From an uncultured Olsenella sp. (lineage in GTDB: Bacteria > Actinomycetota > Coriobacteriia > Coriobacteriales > Atopobiaceae), in assembly GCA_949287905.1 (NCBI GenBank), contig CASEHX010000028.1, positions 1 through 64,000 of the forward strand: 64,000 nucleotides of DNA, written 5' to 3'. Positions 32,694-40,853 of the stretch are shown in pieces; position 1 is the stretch's first letter; the number at the start of each line of letters is the position of its first letter. Under the pieces are notes generated by a model, which had not been told where the DNA came from, ran no database searches, and saw nothing but the letters and a program-made list of their open reading frames with translations. The translations under genes and the position numbers were made by a program.

Positions 32694-34178
32694 CTAGTTG
32701 TCGCTGCGGGAGAAGCCGTTGCGCATCTGCATGCTCGCCTCGAAGAGGACCTTGCCGAGCAGGTCGTCCGTCTCGCGGCGGCACTCGTCGGCGATCGCGG
32801 CGTTGCAGGCCTCGAGGTCGCCGTCGGCGGCGTCGCACGTGCGCACCAGCGCGGCGCAGCGGCTGGTGAGGCGCTCCTGGTAGCGCTCAACATGCGGCAG
32901 GCACGCGCCGTAGGCGGCGTCTGCCAGGGCGGCCACGAGGCGGTTTGCCCAGTAGAAGCTCTCCGTGCTCACCTGGGTGGTGGTGCTTGCGAGGTACGCG
33001 GGCGTGGTGGTGACGCGGGCGTAGAACGGCACGAGCGCGTTGAAGGCGTTGCTGCCGAGCGAGACCCACTGCAGCGCGGCGCGCTTCTCGTCCACGTACG
33101 GGCGCAGCTGGAGCACGGCGAGCTGGCAGTTGCGGTTGATGCCGATGGGTCGGTAGAGCCCGCGCGTGGAGGCGGGGCCGTTGCCGTAGGGGTCGTAGGG
33201 CGTGCCCTGGTAGTGGAGGGAGAGCACGTACTTCACGTCCTCGATCGTGACCTTGCGCTCGGGCACGCGGCACCACGGGATGCAGTTGCTCTCGGGGCCA
33301 AAGTCGGCGCCCGGCGCGGCGGTCTCCCAGGGGCCGGCGTGGGGGTTGAGGAAGCGCTGCATGTCCCAGGCGCGCGGCGTGTTGTAGACGTGGTCGGAGT
33401 CCGAGTGGCTGCCGAAGGCGTCGCGCGGGTTGAAGTTGCCGGGCGTGCCGCCGAGCGTGAGGTCAAGGTGGTTGGCGTCCATCCACTCGCGCAGGTCTGC
33501 CGAGCAGAGGTGCTCGCGCTTCTCGCCAAACGCGTCCGCGAGGTCAAAGTCGTCGATGCCCAGCTGGTTGGGCATGGTCACGTAGCAGTCGTCCGGGACG
33601 CGGCGCGCGATCCAGTGGTGGCCGCCCACGGTCTCCAGCCACCAGATCTCGTCTGCGTCTGAGAAGGCGATGCCGTTCATCTCGTAGGTGCCGTAGCGCT
33701 CGAGCAGCTCTCCCAGGCGCTCCACGCCGTCACGGGCGCTCGTGGCGTAGGGGAGGACGAGCGTGACCATGTCCTCCTCACCGATGCCGCCCAGGCGCTC
33801 GGGCTCGAAGTCCTTCTCGCCCTCCTTGCCGCGCGCCGCGCGATACTCGACGAGCGGGTCGGCCGCGAGCACGCGCTCGTTGGAGGTGAGGGTCTCCGTG
33901 GCGCTCATGCCCACGTTGTGCTCGTTGAAGCCCGCGGCCTCCCAGAGGCCCTCGCGCAGGTCTGCGTTGGGCATGGCGGTGTAGCGGGTGCTGCCCTCGG
34001 GGAGCTCTATCTTGAGGTGGGAGATCACGCTCTCGTAGACGCTTCCGGGCTTGGGCGCCTCGCGCGCCACAAAGCGCTTGGCCTCGAACTGCCCGCCCGG
34101 GGAGTCCTCGTTGCGGGCGACGATGGTCGAGCCGTCGTAGCTGGCCTTCTTGCCAACCAGGATGGTGGTGCAGGGCAT
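32694..34178 (-). CDS. C69 family dipeptidase (PepD-like)
   Basis: This 494-residue protein is an N-terminal-nucleophile hydrolase. It begins MPCTTILVGKKAS, where Cys3 is the expected nucleophile, followed by DGSTIVARNEDS, GFNEHNVGMSATETL and SDADEIWWLETVGGHHW. Family C69 (PepDA of lactobacilli) removes dipeptides. Start at 34178 with GGAGGACCC upstream; the longer frame start would bury the nucleophile. Convergent with the acetyltransferase gene and divergent from DAHP synthase. Confidence 0.93.
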   Translation of the reverse strand: MPCTTILVGKKASYDGSTIVARNEDSPGGQFEAKRFVAREAPKPGSVYESVISHLKIELPEGSTRYTAMPNADLREGLWEAAGFNEHNVGMSATETLTSNERVLAADPLVEYRAARGKEGEKDFEPERLGGIGEEDMVTLVLPYATSARDGVERLGELLERYGTYEMNGIAFSDADEIWWLETVGGHHWIARRVPDDCYVTMPNQLGIDDFDLADAFGEKREHLCSADLREWMDANHLDLTLGGTPGNFNPRDAFGSHSDSDHVYNTPRAWDMQRFLNPHAGPWETAAPGADFGPESNCIPWCRVPERKVTIEDVKYVLSLHYQGTPYDPYGNGPASTRGLYRPIGINRNCQLAVLQLRPYVDEKRAALQWVSLGSNAFNALVPFYARVTTTPAYLASTTTQVSTESFYWANRLVAALADAAYGACLPHVERYQERLTSRCAALVRTCDAADGDLEACNAAIADECRRETDDLLGKVLFEASMQMRNGFSRSDN

Positions 34179-34323
34179 GGGTCCTCCTTCCCGTCGCGCG
34201 CGGGCGCAGCGCGCGGGCGCGTTTGTTTCAATCGACAATCATCTTAGCCCTCGCGCGGCCCGGGCGCTCCCACGCGGTCGGATAATGCGGTGGCACGCCC
34301 GCGAGCAAACGGAGGAAACCCTC

Positions 34324-35352
34324 ATGTCCATGAAGTTCCAGCGTCTTCTGCCCATCCCCAAGGACATCCGCGCCGAGATGCCGCTCTCTCCCCAGATGGC
34401 GGCGCGCAAGGCCGACTTTGACGCTGCCGTGTCCGCGGTGCTGCGCGGCGAGGACGACCGCATGCTCCTCATCATCGGCCCGTGCTCGGCCGACCGCGAG
34501 GACTCCGTGCTCGACTACGCCTGTCGTCTGGCCAAGCTTGCCGAGGAGGTCAAGGATCGTCTCGTCGTGATCCCGCGCGTCTACACCAACAAGCCGCGCA
34601 CCAAGGGCGTGGGCTACAAGGGCCTGCTCCACAACCCCGACCCCGAGGCTGCCGACGACATGCTCGGCGGTGTGAAGGCCATCCGCCACATGCACCTGCG
34701 CGTGGTGGAGGAGACGGGCCTGTTCACCGCGGACGAGATGCTCTATCCCACCAACTACCAGTACCTCATCGACCTTCTCGCCTACATCGCGGTGGGTGCG
34801 CGCTCCGTCGAGAACCAGGAGCACCGCCTTGTTGCCTCGGGCGTTCCCATGCCGGTGGGCATGAAGAACCCCACGGGCGGCTCCACCGACGTCATGCTCA
34901 ACTCCATCTACGCCGCCCAGCAGCCCCAGACCTTCATCTTCCGCAACTGGGAGGTCTCCACGACGGGCAACCCGCTCGCGCACGCGGTGCTGCGCGGCTA
35001 CGTGGGCCTGGACGGGATCAACTACCCCAACTACCACTACGAGTATCTCGAGCGCCTTGCCGAGAAGTACACCGCCTCGAGCTTTGAGAACCCCGCGGCG
35101 ATCATCGACTGCAACCACGACAACTCCGGCAAGCGCCCGTTCCAGCAGATTCGCATCTGCCACGAGGTGCTCGACTCCATGAGCCGCTCCGACACCATCC
35201 ACCGCCTCGTGCGCGGCTTCATGGTGGAGTCCTATCTCGTGGACGGCAACCAGCCCGTGAGCGGCGGCACCTACGGCCAGTCCATCACGGACGCCTGCCT
35301 GGGATGGGAGAAGACCGAGCGCCTGGTCAAGGAGATCGCCGAGCGCGCGTGA
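34324..35352 (+). CDS. aroG: DAHP synthase, class I (AroFGH type)
   Basis: This 342-residue enzyme condenses phosphoenolpyruvate and erythrose 4-phosphate, the first step of the shikimate pathway. Visible motifs are IIGPCSADRE, RVYTNKPRTKGVGYKGL (KPRT), EMLYPTNYQYL, GMKNPTGGST, IIDCNHDNSGKRP and the ending GGTYGQSITDACLGW. The metal ligands Cys, His, Glu and Asp lie in these blocks. GGAGGAAACCCTC precedes the ATG. The stop is one base before a REP-variant hairpin. Confidence 0.95.
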   Translation: MSMKFQRLLPIPKDIRAEMPLSPQMAARKADFDAAVSAVLRGEDDRMLLIIGPCSADREDSVLDYACRLAKLAEEVKDRLVVIPRVYTNKPRTKGVGYKGLLHNPDPEAADDMLGGVKAIRHMHLRVVEETGLFTADEMLYPTNYQYLIDLLAYIAVGARSVENQEHRLVASGVPMPVGMKNPTGGSTDVMLNSIYAAQQPQTFIFRNWEVSTTGNPLAHAVLRGYVGLDGINYPNYHYEYLERLAEKYTASSFENPAAIIDCNHDNSGKRPFQQIRICHEVLDSMSRSDTIHRLVRGFMVESYLVDGNQPVSGGTYGQSITDACLGWEKTERLVKEIAERA

Positions 35353-35353
35353 T

Positions 35354-35382
35354 GTGACAAAGGGGTCAGACCCCTCTGTCAC
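35354..35382. repeat. REP-variant B hairpin, left border of the 41-bp array
   Basis: GTGACA-A-AGGGGTC-A-GACCCCT-C-TGTCAC forms an almost perfect hairpin of 29 nt. The same sequence with one base changed lies at 35734-35762. The outer GTGACA/TGTCAC is shared with the RAYT-linked REPs, and the inner AGGGGTC/GACCCCT differs. Confidence 0.88.
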
Positions 35383-35452
35383 GTTTTCGCGCGTGCAGTT
35401 TGCTTCAGATGACGCTCGTCCCGCACCAGGGGCGGGCGTCTTTCTTGATTGT

Positions 35453-35700
35453 GGCTCGTCTCAGCCTTGTGCCGGTTCGACTTTACGAGAAGGGCCTCGT
35501 CTCAGTGTCACGGGGATTTGGTTTTACGAAACGTGGCTCGTCTCAGCCTTGCGGCGCTCAAACTTTACGAAACGTGGCTCGTCTCAGCGCGCAAAGGAGG
35601 TTATGGCTGAGACGAGCCCCGTTTTGCAAAGAAAAGCTGCCCACAGGCTGAGACGAGCCCGCTTTCGTCAAGCGAGAAGCAACACAAGGCTGAGACGAGG
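35453..35700. repeat. 41-bp-period repeat array, four direct then three inverted
   Basis: The core CTCGTCTCAG starts at 35455, 35496, 35537 and 35578, each exactly 41 bp apart. Its complement CTGAGACGAG starts at 35607, 35648 and 35690 (41 and 42 bp). The two arms are separated by 19 bp. Conserved partners are GGCTCGTCTCAGCCTTG and TTTACGAAACGT. It fills the gap between convergent aroG and pflA and is bracketed by two variant-B hairpins. Confidence 0.87.
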
Positions 35701-35733
35701 CCCTTCTCGCAAAGCGAGGCGCCCTGCTGGGGT

Positions 35734-35762
35734 GTGACAAAGGGGTCTGACCCCTCTGTCAC
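35734..35762. repeat. REP-variant B hairpin, right border of the 41-bp array
   Basis: GTGACA...AGGGGTCTGACCCCT...TGTCAC, the same hairpin as at 35354. It ends seven bases before the pflA stop (35770). Confidence 0.88.
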
Positions 35763-35769
35763 GCGGCGG

Positions 35770-36582
35770 CTACTTCCCGCGCTCGGCACGGCGCTGGGCG
35801 CGGGCCGCGAGGGCCACCTTGCGCAGCTCCTTCGCGTGGGCGGCGTTCATGGCCTTGACGCCCTTGAGCGGGTACTCGATCCCGAGCTTGTCGTACTTGG
35901 CCTTGCCCATGGTGTGGTAGGGGAGAAAGTCCAGGCCCACCACGTTGTCCCAGTTGGCGATGATGCGGCCGACCTCGGCGCACTCCTCCTCGGAGTCGGT
36001 GAGGCCGGGCACCACCACGTGACGCACGAGCGTGGGGATGCGCCTCCGCGCCAGCTCGTCGCCTAGCTCGAGGGCGTGGCTCGCGGGCAGGCCGCAGAGC
36101 GTCTCGTGCAGCGCGGGGTCGGACGTCTTGATGTCGAGAAGAACCATGTCGGTGTCATCGAGAAGCGCCGAGAAGCGATCGGCGTGTGCCGCGGAGAAGG
36201 TGGCGGCGGAGGTGTCCAGGCAGGTGTGGATGCGGCCTGCGGGCGCGGCGTGGGCGGCGCGGAAGAGGGCGGCCACGAAGTCGGGCTGCGCCATGGGCTC
36301 GCCGCCCGTCACGGTGATGCCGCCGCGCTTGTAGAAGGGGCGGTTGCGCTCGTAGCGCTCGAGCAGCTCGCCAACGCTCACGCTGGTGCCGGGGCCGGAG
36401 CCGTCCGCGCGGGCGAACTCCCAGGTGTCGGGGTTGTGGCAGTACTGGCAGCGCATGGGGCATCCCTGGCAGAACACCACGAACCTCGTGCCGGGGCCGT
36501 CCACCGTCCCAAAGCTCTCGGTGGAGTGCACCCTCCCGACCACGTCAACGTCGCGAGCACGACTCTCGGTATCTACAGTCAC
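35770..36582 (-). CDS. pflA: Pyruvate formate-lyase-activating enzyme (radical SAM)
   Basis: This 270-residue radical SAM enzyme has the cluster motif CxxxCxxC in GCPMRCQYCHNPDTW, and GGITVTGGEPMAQPDF. It uses S-adenosylmethionine to abstract hydrogen from the glycine of pyruvate formate-lyase. The start is taken as the GTG at 36582 because GAAGGGG lies six bases upstream; an ATG at 36618 has no such site. It is the last of the three genes pflB, glycyl-radical subunit, pflA. Here its substrate glycine is on a separate small protein. Confidence 0.92.
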   Translation of the reverse strand: MTVDTESRARDVDVVGRVHSTESFGTVDGPGTRFVVFCQGCPMRCQYCHNPDTWEFARADGSGPGTSVSVGELLERYERNRPFYKRGGITVTGGEPMAQPDFVAALFRAAHAAPAGRIHTCLDTSAATFSAAHADRFSALLDDTDMVLLDIKTSDPALHETLCGLPASHALELGDELARRRIPTLVRHVVVPGLTDSEEECAEVGRIIANWDNVVGLDFLPYHTMGKAKYDKLGIEYPLKGVKAMNAAHAKELRKVALAARAQRRAERGK

Positions 36583-36628
36583 AGCCGCCCCTTCCACCCG
36601 GACACGTACTACAACCATGATAGAGCGA

Positions 36629-36704
36629 ACGGCCCGGGCATTTGCGAAGCAAAGTTTCTGAGCGCGGAGCGCGTAGCACTTTGCGGAGCAATTGCCCGGG
36701 CCGT
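36629..36704. repeat. Large hairpin between the glycyl-radical gene and pflA
   Basis: ACGGCCCGGGCA (36629-36640) pairs exactly with TGCCCGGGCCGT (36693-36704). An inner GCAAAGT/ACTTTGC stem and GCGCGGAGCGCG lie inside. It is a strong intercistronic hairpin that may limit read-through into pflA or protect the upstream mRNA. Confidence 0.65.
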
Positions 36705-36727
36705 AAGCCTAACAGGTCAGGTAGACC

Positions 36728-36976
36728 TTACATCGCCTCGTGGAAGGTACGGCTGATGACGTCGTCCTGCTGCTTCTTGGTGAGGGAGTTGAACTTCACC
36801 GCATAGCCGGAGACGCGGATGGTCAGCTGCGGGTACTTCTCGGGGTGGGCCTGGGCGTCAAGCAGGGTCTCCTTGGTGAAGACGTTGACGTTGAGGTGGT
36901 GGCCACCCTCCTCGACATAACCGTCGATCATGTTGACGAGGTTGTCGACCTGCTCGGGAGCAACGGTAGCGCTCAT
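36728..36976 (-). CDS. grcA: Stand-alone glycyl-radical subunit of a split pyruvate formate-lyase (GrcA/YfiD-like)
   Basis: This 82-residue protein equals the C-terminal radical domain of E. coli Pfl[21 protein letters not shown], then [19 protein letters not shown]. The radical glycine is Gly57 in RVSGYAV. E. coli GrcA (127 residues) is a spare part for oxygen-damaged PflB, but the neighbouring PflB here has no radical domain of its own. This small protein must then be an obligatory subunit (inference). GAAGGGAACTCAC precedes the ATG at 36976. It has its own promoter-like sequence inside a palindrome, and pflA follows. Confidence 0.93.
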   Translation of the reverse strand: MSATVAPEQVDNLVNMIDGYVEEGGHHLNVNVFTKETLLDAQAHPEKYPQLTIRVSGYAVKFNSLTKKQQDDVISRTFHEAM

Positions 36977-36995
36977 GTGAGTTCCCTTCTCGTGT

Positions 36996-37019
36996 GGGTC
37001 GCCCCCTCCGGGGCGACCC
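36996..37019. repeat. Perfect 10-bp hairpin in the leader of the glycyl-radical gene
   Basis: GGGTCGCCCC (36996-37005), loop CTCC, GGGGCGACCC (37010-37019). It lies 20 bases upstream of the minus-strand start at 36976 and has no U-run, so it is more likely an mRNA-stabilising or translational element than a terminator. Confidence 0.7.
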
Positions 37020-37033
37020 TTCCTGTCTCTCAC

Positions 37034-37075
37034 AGTGTACCCGATAAATGTTACCAATCAAGTGACATTTATCGG
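37034..37075 (-). promoter_or_regulatory. Promoter and 11-bp-arm palindrome upstream of the glycyl-radical gene
   Basis: On the minus strand TTGATT (37061-37056), a 16-bp spacer and TACACT (37039-37034) form a promoter. The inverted repeat CCGATAAATGT (37041-37051) / ACATTTATCGG (37065-37075) overlaps it, so a regulator could control the small subunit separately from the large one. Confidence 0.6.
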
Positions 37076-37089
37076 ATTCCCCAAACGAC

Positions 37090-39186
37090 CTAGCAGCAGC
37101 CGCAGTCGGGGGCGGGGTTCTCGATCTGGATGTCAACGTCAACGCCGAGAGCGTCGAGGTCGAGCTCGCCGAACATGACCTCGCCGTCCTTGCCGAGGGC
37201 GTTGGGGACGATGGAGAACGTGTTGGAGATGCCGTCCTGGGCGTCCTTGAACGGGAGCTTGGCGACGGAGGCCAGCGAGGCAACGGCGCCGTGGGTGTCA
37301 CGACGGTGCATCGGGTTGGCGCCCGGGGCGAAGGGCTCGCCGGCGCGACGGCCGTCGGGCGTGTTGCCGGTGGCGTTGCCGTAGACGACGTTCGAGGTGA
37401 TCGTGAGGATCGAGGTCGTCGGGACGGAGTTGCGGTAGGTGTCGGTCTCGCGGACGTACTTCATGAAGACCTCGACCACGTCGTGGGCAATCTGGTCCAC
37501 GCGGTCGTCGTCGTTGCCGTACTTGGGGAAGTCGCCCTCGACCTCGTAGTCGGTGACCAGGCCGGTCTCGTCACGGATGACCTTGACCTTGGCGTACTTG
37601 ATCGCGGAGAGGGAGTCGGCCACGACGGAGAGGCCGGCGATGCCCGTGGCGAACCAGCGGTGGACGTGCTCGTCGTGCAGGGCCATCTGCAGGCGCTCGT
37701 AGCAGTACTTGTCGTGCATGAAGTGGATGATGTTCAGCGCGTTGACGTAGACCTCGGCGAGCCACTGCATCATGTCGCGGAACTTGGAGACCACGTCGTC
37801 GTAGTCGAGGTAGTCGCCCTCGACCGGACGGAACTTCGGGCCGACCTGCTCGCCGGTCTTCTCGTCACGGCCGCCGTTGATGGCGTAGAGGAGGCACTTG
37901 GCGAGGTTGGCGCGGGCGCCGAAGAACTGCATCTCCTTGCCGATGCGCATGGAGGACACGCAGCAGGCGATCGCGTAGTCGTCGCCGTGGTAGACGCGCA
38001 TGAGGTCGTCGTTCTCGTACTGGATGGAGCTGGTGGTGATGGAGATCTTGGCGCAGTAGCGCTTGAAGGCCTCGGGCAGGCGCGTGGACCAGAGCACCGT
38101 GAGGTTGGGCTCGGGGCTGGTGCCCATGTTCTCGAGGGTGTGGAGGTAACGGAAGGCGGTCTTGGTGACCATGGAGCGGCCGTCGACGCCCATGCCGCCG
38201 AGGGACTCGGTGACCCACTGCGGGTCGCCGGAGAAGAGCTCGTTGTACTCGGGGGTGCGGGCGAACTTGACCATGCGGAGCTTCATGACGAGGTGGTCGA
38301 TGATCTCCTGGGCCTCGGCCTCGGTAATGACGCCGTTCTTGAGGTCACGCTCGGCGTAGATGTCGAGGAACGTGGAGTTGCGGCCGATGGACATGGCGGC
38401 GCCGTTCTGCTCCTTGACCGCGGCGAGGTAGCCGAAGTACATCCACTGCACGGCCTCCTGGAAGGAAGCGGCGGGCTTGGAGATGTCGAAGCCGTAGATC
38501 TTGCCGAGCTGGTTGAGCTCCTGGAGGGCGCGGATCTGCTCAGCGAGCTCCTCGCGGTGACGGATCGTGGCCTCGTTCATGGTCTTCTGGGTGCCGGCGT
38601 GCTCGGCCTTCTTCTCCTCGATGAGGCGGTCGACGCCGTAGAGGGCGACGCGGCGGTAGTCGCCGATGATGCGGCCGCGGCCGTAGGCATCGGGCAGGCC
38701 GGTGATGATGTGGCTGTGACGGCAGGCGCGCATCTCGGGCGTGTAGGCGTCAAAGACGCCGGCGTTGTGGGTCTTGCGGTAGTTCGTGTAGATGTTCACG
38801 ATCTCCGGGTCGACCTCGTAGCCGTTCTGCTTGCAGGCGGCAACGGCCATACGGATGCCGCCGTTGACCATGAGGGCGCGCTTGAGCGGCTTCTCGGTCT
38901 GAAGGCCAACGATCTTCTCGAGCGGCTGATCGATGTAGCCGGCGGGGTGGGAGATGATCGTGGAGACGAGGTCGGTGTCCATGTCGAGGACGCCGCCAGC
39001 CTCGCGCTCCTTGGCGAAGAGGCCCATGACCTCGTCCCAGAGCTTGCTGGTGTTCTCGGTGGGACCGGCGAGGAAGGACTCGTCGCCGTCGTAGGGGGTG
39101 TAGTTCTTCTGGATGAAGTCACGGACGTCGATCTCGTGCTCCCAGTTGCCGCCGACAAAGCCGGCCCATGCCTCCTGCTGACTCAC
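37090..39186 (-). CDS. pflB: Pyruvate formate-lyase catalytic subunit lacking the glycyl-radical domain
   Basis: This 698-residue protein matches PflB from the N-terminus through the ten-stranded barrel, including the active-site pair C408-C409 in [12 protein letters not shown] and [17 protein letters not shown]. coli PflB is 760 residues and ends with the radical glycine domain. Here the protein stops after [11 protein letters not shown], without RVSGYA. The missing domain is encoded by the next gene. PFL converts pyruvate and CoA to acetyl-CoA and formate under anaerobiosis. GTG start with AAGGAG eight bases upstream. No frameshift is needed to explain the stop, because a promoter and ribosome site follow. 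Confidence 0.94.
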   Translation of the reverse strand: MSQQEAWAGFVGGNWEHEIDVRDFIQKNYTPYDGDESFLAGPTENTSKLWDEVMGLFAKEREAGGVLDMDTDLVSTIISHPAGYIDQPLEKIVGLQTEKPLKRALMVNGGIRMAVAACKQNGYEVDPEIVNIYTNYRKTHNAGVFDAYTPEMRACRHSHIITGLPDAYGRGRIIGDYRRVALYGVDRLIEEKKAEHAGTQKTMNEATIRHREELAEQIRALQELNQLGKIYGFDISKPAASFQEAVQWMYFGYLAAVKEQNGAAMSIGRNSTFLDIYAERDLKNGVITEAEAQEIIDHLVMKLRMVKFARTPEYNELFSGDPQWVTESLGGMGVDGRSMVTKTAFRYLHTLENMGTSPEPNLTVLWSTRLPEAFKRYCAKISITTSSIQYENDDLMRVYHGDDYAIACCVSSMRIGKEMQFFGARANLAKCLLYAINGGRDEKTGEQVGPKFRPVEGDYLDYDDVVSKFRDMMQWLAEVYVNALNIIHFMHDKYCYERLQMALHDEHVHRWFATGIAGLSVVADSLSAIKYAKVKVIRDETGLVTDYEVEGDFPKYGNDDDRVDQIAHDVVEVFMKYVRETDTYRNSVPTTSILTITSNVVYGNATGNTPDGRRAGEPFAPGANPMHRRDTHGAVASLASVAKLPFKDAQDGISNTFSIVPNALGKDGEVMFGELDLDALGVDVDIQIENPAPDCGCC

Positions 39187-39308
39187 TGCTCACGCTCCTT
39201 TTTTCGAGGAAGGTCTTTGCGCGTCGCTCCTTGCGACGGCTCCAACCTACCAGAGTTGACTCCCCGCGGGTTCGACAAAAGTTAACTTGGGTTGCCGCCA
39301 TGCAAGCA

Positions 39309-39324
39309 ACACAACATGTTGTGT
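39309..39324. promoter_or_regulatory. 16-bp palindrome upstream of pflB
   Basis: ACACAACATGTTGTGT is perfectly symmetric and lies about 125 bp upstream of the pflB start. A second short palindrome AAGTTAACTT lies between it and the gene. It is a plausible operator; the regulator is unknown, and it does not match a Rex or FNR box that I can recall. Confidence 0.5.
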
Positions 39325-39500
39325 CCAGACCCAGTAACCTCGGCTAGCCGTGGGGTCTCAAAGTATAGTACGGATTGCGTCTAAAACAGAGCTGAACCTT
39401 GAAATGACCGGTAGGGGAAACGCCGCCCGGGAAGCTCCGACGGGCGCGGCTCATCTGTTCGCAAGGCGTGACAAGTTCCCAGCCGTGGGCGCCAGCAAAG

Positions 39501-39601
39501 AAAAAAGCCACGCTTTTGGCGAGAAAAGCGTGGCTAGTCCTCAGTTGAGCAAACAAACTGAGGGGACGTCGCGCTTTGGGCGCTCAAAGCGTGACGTCCC
39601 C
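39501..39601 (-). terminator. Three consecutive hairpins downstream of dedA
   Basis: On the minus strand, reading from dedA, there are three hairpins. The first has GGGGACGTC/GACGTCCCC arms with an inner CGCTTTG/CAAAGCG stem (39562-39601). The second has CCTCAGTT/AACTGAGG arms (39539-39563). The third has AGCCACGCTTTT/AAAAGCGTGGCT arms (39506-39535) and is followed by a T-run (39505-39501). The last is a standard terminator. The first two share two bases and may be attenuator-like. Confidence 0.75.
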
Positions 39602-39614
39602 CAGGCAGGCAACC

Positions 39615-40256
39615 TTACTGTGCCTCCTCGTGGCGCTCGCGGATGGCGGGGATGATGCGCTTGACCACCCAGAAGGCCACGGCGGCCACCACGATGGCGA
39701 TGATGACGTACTTCACGATGTCCGAGACCCACTCGGCCTGGGCGGTCACCGTCTCCCACGCGCTGCCGGCTGCGGCGCCGAGCGAGCAGAGCACCGTGTT
39801 CCAGACTGCAGAGCCAAAGAGCGTGTAGAGCGAGAAGCGCACGACGTTCATCTTTGCGGTGCCGGCGGGGATGGAGATGAGGCTGCGAACGACGGGGATG
39901 CAGCGGCAGATGAGGACCGTCACCTGGCCCTTGCGGTCGAACCAGTCCACGGCGCTGGAGATGTCCTCGGGCTTGAAGCCCAGAAGGCGCATCGGGCGCG
40001 TGCCAAAGAACGTCATGAGGCGCTCGCGGGAGAGGAGTCGGCCCACGCCGTAGAGGATGTAGGCTCCGGTGATCGAGCCGATGGTGGCGGCGATGATGAC
40101 GCCGGGAAGGGTCAGGCTGGTCGTGGTGGTGAAGAAGCCCGAGAGCGGCAGGATCAGCTCGCTCGGGATGGGCGGGAAGACGTTCTCAAAGAAGATGAGA
40201 AACCATACGCCGATGTAGCCAAACTGGCTGATGAGGTCAGTGAAGACGCCCTCCAT
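39615..40256 (-). CDS. DedA-family membrane protein
   Basis: This 213-residue protein has four to five membrane helices and the DedA signatures ENVFPPIPSELILPLSGF and CRCIPVVRSLISIPAG. DedA proteins are thought to be flippases for undecaprenyl phosphate or phospholipids, driven by ion gradients. GAAAGGAGTCCC precedes the ATG. It is followed by a triple hairpin. Divergent from the small membrane protein at 40528. Confidence 0.93.
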   Translation of the reverse strand: MEGVFTDLISQFGYIGVWFLIFFENVFPPIPSELILPLSGFFTTTTSLTLPGVIIAATIGSITGAYILYGVGRLLSRERLMTFFGTRPMRLLGFKPEDISSAVDWFDRKGQVTVLICRCIPVVRSLISIPAGTAKMNVVRFSLYTLFGSAVWNTVLCSLGAAAGSAWETVTAQAEWVSDIVKYVIIAIVVAAVAFWVVKRIIPAIRERHEEAQ

Positions 40257-40350
40257 GGGACTCCTTTCGCAAACGGCGGCGCGCTCCATTATCGCCGCTC
40301 GCGCCGTGCCCGGGAAAATAATCAAGGATTGCACAGAAGTCACGGGGCGT

Positions 40351-40440
40351 CGTCCTTCTCGGCATGGGCGGATCACGGGTGCTCGGGGTCGCGGTCGGGG
40401 TCATGGGGGAGCGTCCTTCTCGGCACGCGCGGATCACGGG
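40351..40440. repeat. 29-bp direct repeat, 61-bp period
   Basis: The stretch CGTCCTTCTCGGCA[TC]G[GC]GCGGATCACGGG occurs at 40351-40379 and 40412-40440, differing at two positions. It lies between divergent dedA and the small gene at 40528. The rest of this 270-bp gap holds nothing I recognise. Confidence 0.7.
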
Positions 40441-40527
40441 CTTGCCAGACGCTGGCGAGCCGCTTACGCGGCCCTGACGCGCGCGAGCTACGGTGAGCCT
40501 GTAGCGTTCTCCCTCGAGGAGGTTCAC

Positions 40528-40725
40528 ATGTTTGCCGAGAAGATCGTTGGGCCGGAGGCGTCGTACCTGAGGAGGCTGGGCGCGCTGAGCGGGCTGCTCT
40601 GCGGCATCGTCGCGCTTCTCGGCCTGGCGCTCGTGGCGCTGTGCCCAACTGCCGAGAACGTCGCGGCGGTCGCCGCCTGCGCGGCGCTCTCCTGTGCCTC
40701 CGTCGCGCTCGCCCGCGGCAACTAG
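40528..40725 (+). CDS. Small two-helix membrane protein
   Basis: This 65-residue protein has a charged N-terminus (FAEKIVGPEASYLRR), then two hydrophobic helices (GLLCGIVALLGLALVALC and VAAVAACAALSCASVAL). The ribosome site CGAGGAGG and ATG spacing are good, which supports translation. Its family is not recognised. It stands between dedA and the choloylglycine hydrolase gene. Confidence 0.6.
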   Translation: MFAEKIVGPEASYLRRLGALSGLLCGIVALLGLALVALCPTAENVAAVAACAALSCASVALARGN

Positions 40726-40853
40726 CCTGTTCCCGCAATCTGAAAACGACGGCAGCGTCGTGCGCGCACCGTGAAGGCGCGCCCCGGGGTCTTGACGCTG
40801 CGCCCGCTGGGTAGCATCTCACCAACAACGGTCCCAACCAAGGGAGATGCGCC

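Noticed and set aside
35453..35700. CRISPR-like array of 41-bp period
   Set aside because: The between-repeat sequence is itself repeated rather than unique, the array inverts, and no cas genes are present.
37041..37075. Standard terminator between pflB and the glycyl-radical gene
   Set aside because: No U-run follows on the minus strand and the arms overlap a promoter; an operator is the better reading.
36977..37089. Programmed frameshift joining PflB and the glycyl-radical domain
   Set aside because: The two frames are separated by 113 bp holding a promoter-like pair, a strong hairpin and a ribosome site, so two proteins are far more likely.
37291..39285. 664-residue open frame antisense to pflB
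   Set aside because: Val/Asp/Gly-rich shadow of the pflB gene.
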